Positions 6,743 to 7,205 of a stretch of DNA of 7,205 nucleotides are shown one piece after another. Position 1 is the first letter of the stretch. Every line of letters starts with the position of its first letter. The DNA comes from Streptosporangiaceae bacterium (GTDB lineage: Bacteria; Actinomycetota; Actinomycetes; Streptosporangiales; Streptosporangiaceae): NCBI GenBank assembly GCA_030040815.1, contig JASHSZ010000051.1, positions 1 to 7,205 of the forward strand, written 5' to 3'. The notes beneath the pieces are model-generated. The model was not told the origin of the DNA and did no database searches. It saw only the letters and a program-made list of their open reading frames with translations. Both the position numbers and the translations under genes were made by a program.

Positions 6743-6924
6743 ATGGGACGGCGGTTGCTCGTTGCCCGGCACGTGACCCGCGCCCTGCACCACCTGCCGA
6801 CGGGCCGGCACTGGCGGGGGCCGTGCCGGACAACCACGGCGGGATCGAACTGCCCGGGTCGCGAGCGAGAACGGGCCGCGCGCACCCGCGGCGGCCCACC
6901 GACGTGCTAGCAGCGGAGGGCTGA
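6743..6924 (+). pseudogene. Probable relic of an FtsX-type ABC permease (ends only)
   Basis: An ATG one nucleotide after the ATPase stop opens a 55-codon frame ending at TAG 6908. Its first 20 residues, MGRRLLVARHVTRALHHLPT, have the amphipathic start expected of actinomycete FtsX-type permeases. They match the next gene's N-terminus at about 10 of 20 positions. Beyond that the frame turns into Arg/Thr/Pro/Cys-rich sequence with no membrane segment. In the frame of position 6901, a different frame, the stretch before TGA 6922 reads ARTGRAHPRRPTDVLAAEG, resembling the conserved closing tail of these permeases (Arg-rich, then P-x-E/D-VL-x-E). The simplest reading is a permease whose entire middle was deleted with a frame change, leaving start and end. 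The N-terminal match is visible directly, while the C-terminal match rests on family memory. It could instead be noncoding spacer. Confidence 0.5.
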
Positions 6925-6927
6925 GGC

Positions 6928-7205
6928 GTGGGCAAGATGCTGCTGGTAGGTCGGCTCGTCGGCCGGGACCTGCGCTACCGGCCAAGTCAGGGCGCCGCGG
7001 CGCTGGCTCGTGCGCTCGGCGCAACACGGTCGCAGCTCACCGGCGCAATAGCGGTGGCTCAGCTGCTGCCGGCTATCCCCGGCACGATCCTCGGTGTCCC
7101 GCTCGGCCTCGGGTTGTTCGTGGCGGCGAGTGGCGCGGGCGCGGCCGGAACGACCATTCCATCAGTCGGCTGGCTGATCCCCGCGGTGCTGGCCACGCTC
7201 ATCGC
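6928..7205 (+). CDS. FtsX-type ABC permease, apparently internally deleted, 3' end outside window
   Basis: GTG 6928 follows GGAGGG (6915-6920) at 7 nt spacing, and the frame is open to the window edge (92 codons). Residues 1-21, beginning MGKMLLVGRLVGRDLRYRP, look like the cytosolic N-terminal helix of an actinomycete FtsX-type permease, the membrane subunit that partners a MacB-like ATPase. Directly after, from about residue 25, it reads ALARALGATRSQL, then AVAQLLPAIPGTILGVPLGLGLFVA (a membrane segment with the helix-breaking Pro/Gly pattern) and a second segment VGWLIPAVLATLI. That block normally belongs near the C-terminus of a protein several hundred residues long. The periplasmic domain and early membrane helices are therefore missing, with the junction around 6988-7002 and the frame retained. 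It may be a relic or a functioning mini-permease. The end is not visible. Confidence 0.7.
   Translation, partial: MGKMLLVGRLVGRDLRYRPSQGAAALARALGATRSQLTGAIAVAQLLPAIPGTILGVPLGLGLFVAASGAGAAGTTIPSVGWLIPAVLATLI

Overview
The window is high-GC DNA with strong third-position G/C bias, GTG starts and tightly packed genes. The gene families point to an actinomycete: XRE regulators with a DUF5753 domain, a DUF397 protein, and a PadR regulator next to an ABC transporter. A filamentous lineage such as Streptosporangiales, Pseudonocardiales, Frankiales or Streptomycetales is likely. I cannot name the genus from sequence alone.

Layout: (1) 1-1053 is the 3' two-thirds of der/engA, the ribosome-assembly GTPase, cut by the window edge. 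(2) 1054-1260 is a 207-bp leader with a weak promoter and a 7-bp direct repeat spaced 21 bp apart. (3) 1261-3247 is a regulator island. A DUF5753-type XRE regulator and a small DUF397 protein lie on the + strand. A second DUF5753-type XRE regulator faces them on the - strand, and the two stop codons overlap at TTAA. (4) 3248-3442 is a divergent promoter region with two inverted repeats. (5) 3443-5387 is a two-gene oxidoreductase unit, an aldo/keto reductase followed by a zinc-less quinone-oxidoreductase-type MDR. (6) 5417-7205 is a PadR regulator translationally coupled (ATGA overlap) to a MacB/LolD-type ABC ATPase. What follows looks like two badly shortened FtsX-type permease genes, and the second runs off the window.

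How the genes fit together: the XRE/DUF397 group is the WhiJ-like regulator plus small-partner arrangement common in actinomycetes. The two oxidoreductases probably act on carbonyl or quinone-like substrates and share a promoter. The PadR gene has a clear sigma70-like promoter with a perfect 15-bp palindrome over its -10 box and a second core copy 14 bp downstream, so autoregulation of the PadR-ABC operon is a strong prediction. The partner permease seems to have collapsed, which may leave the ATPase without its membrane subunit.

I see no convincing new multi-gene system. The best leads are the collapsed tandem permeases, the double PadR operator, and the tail-to-tail DUF5753 pair sharing one DUF397 gene.
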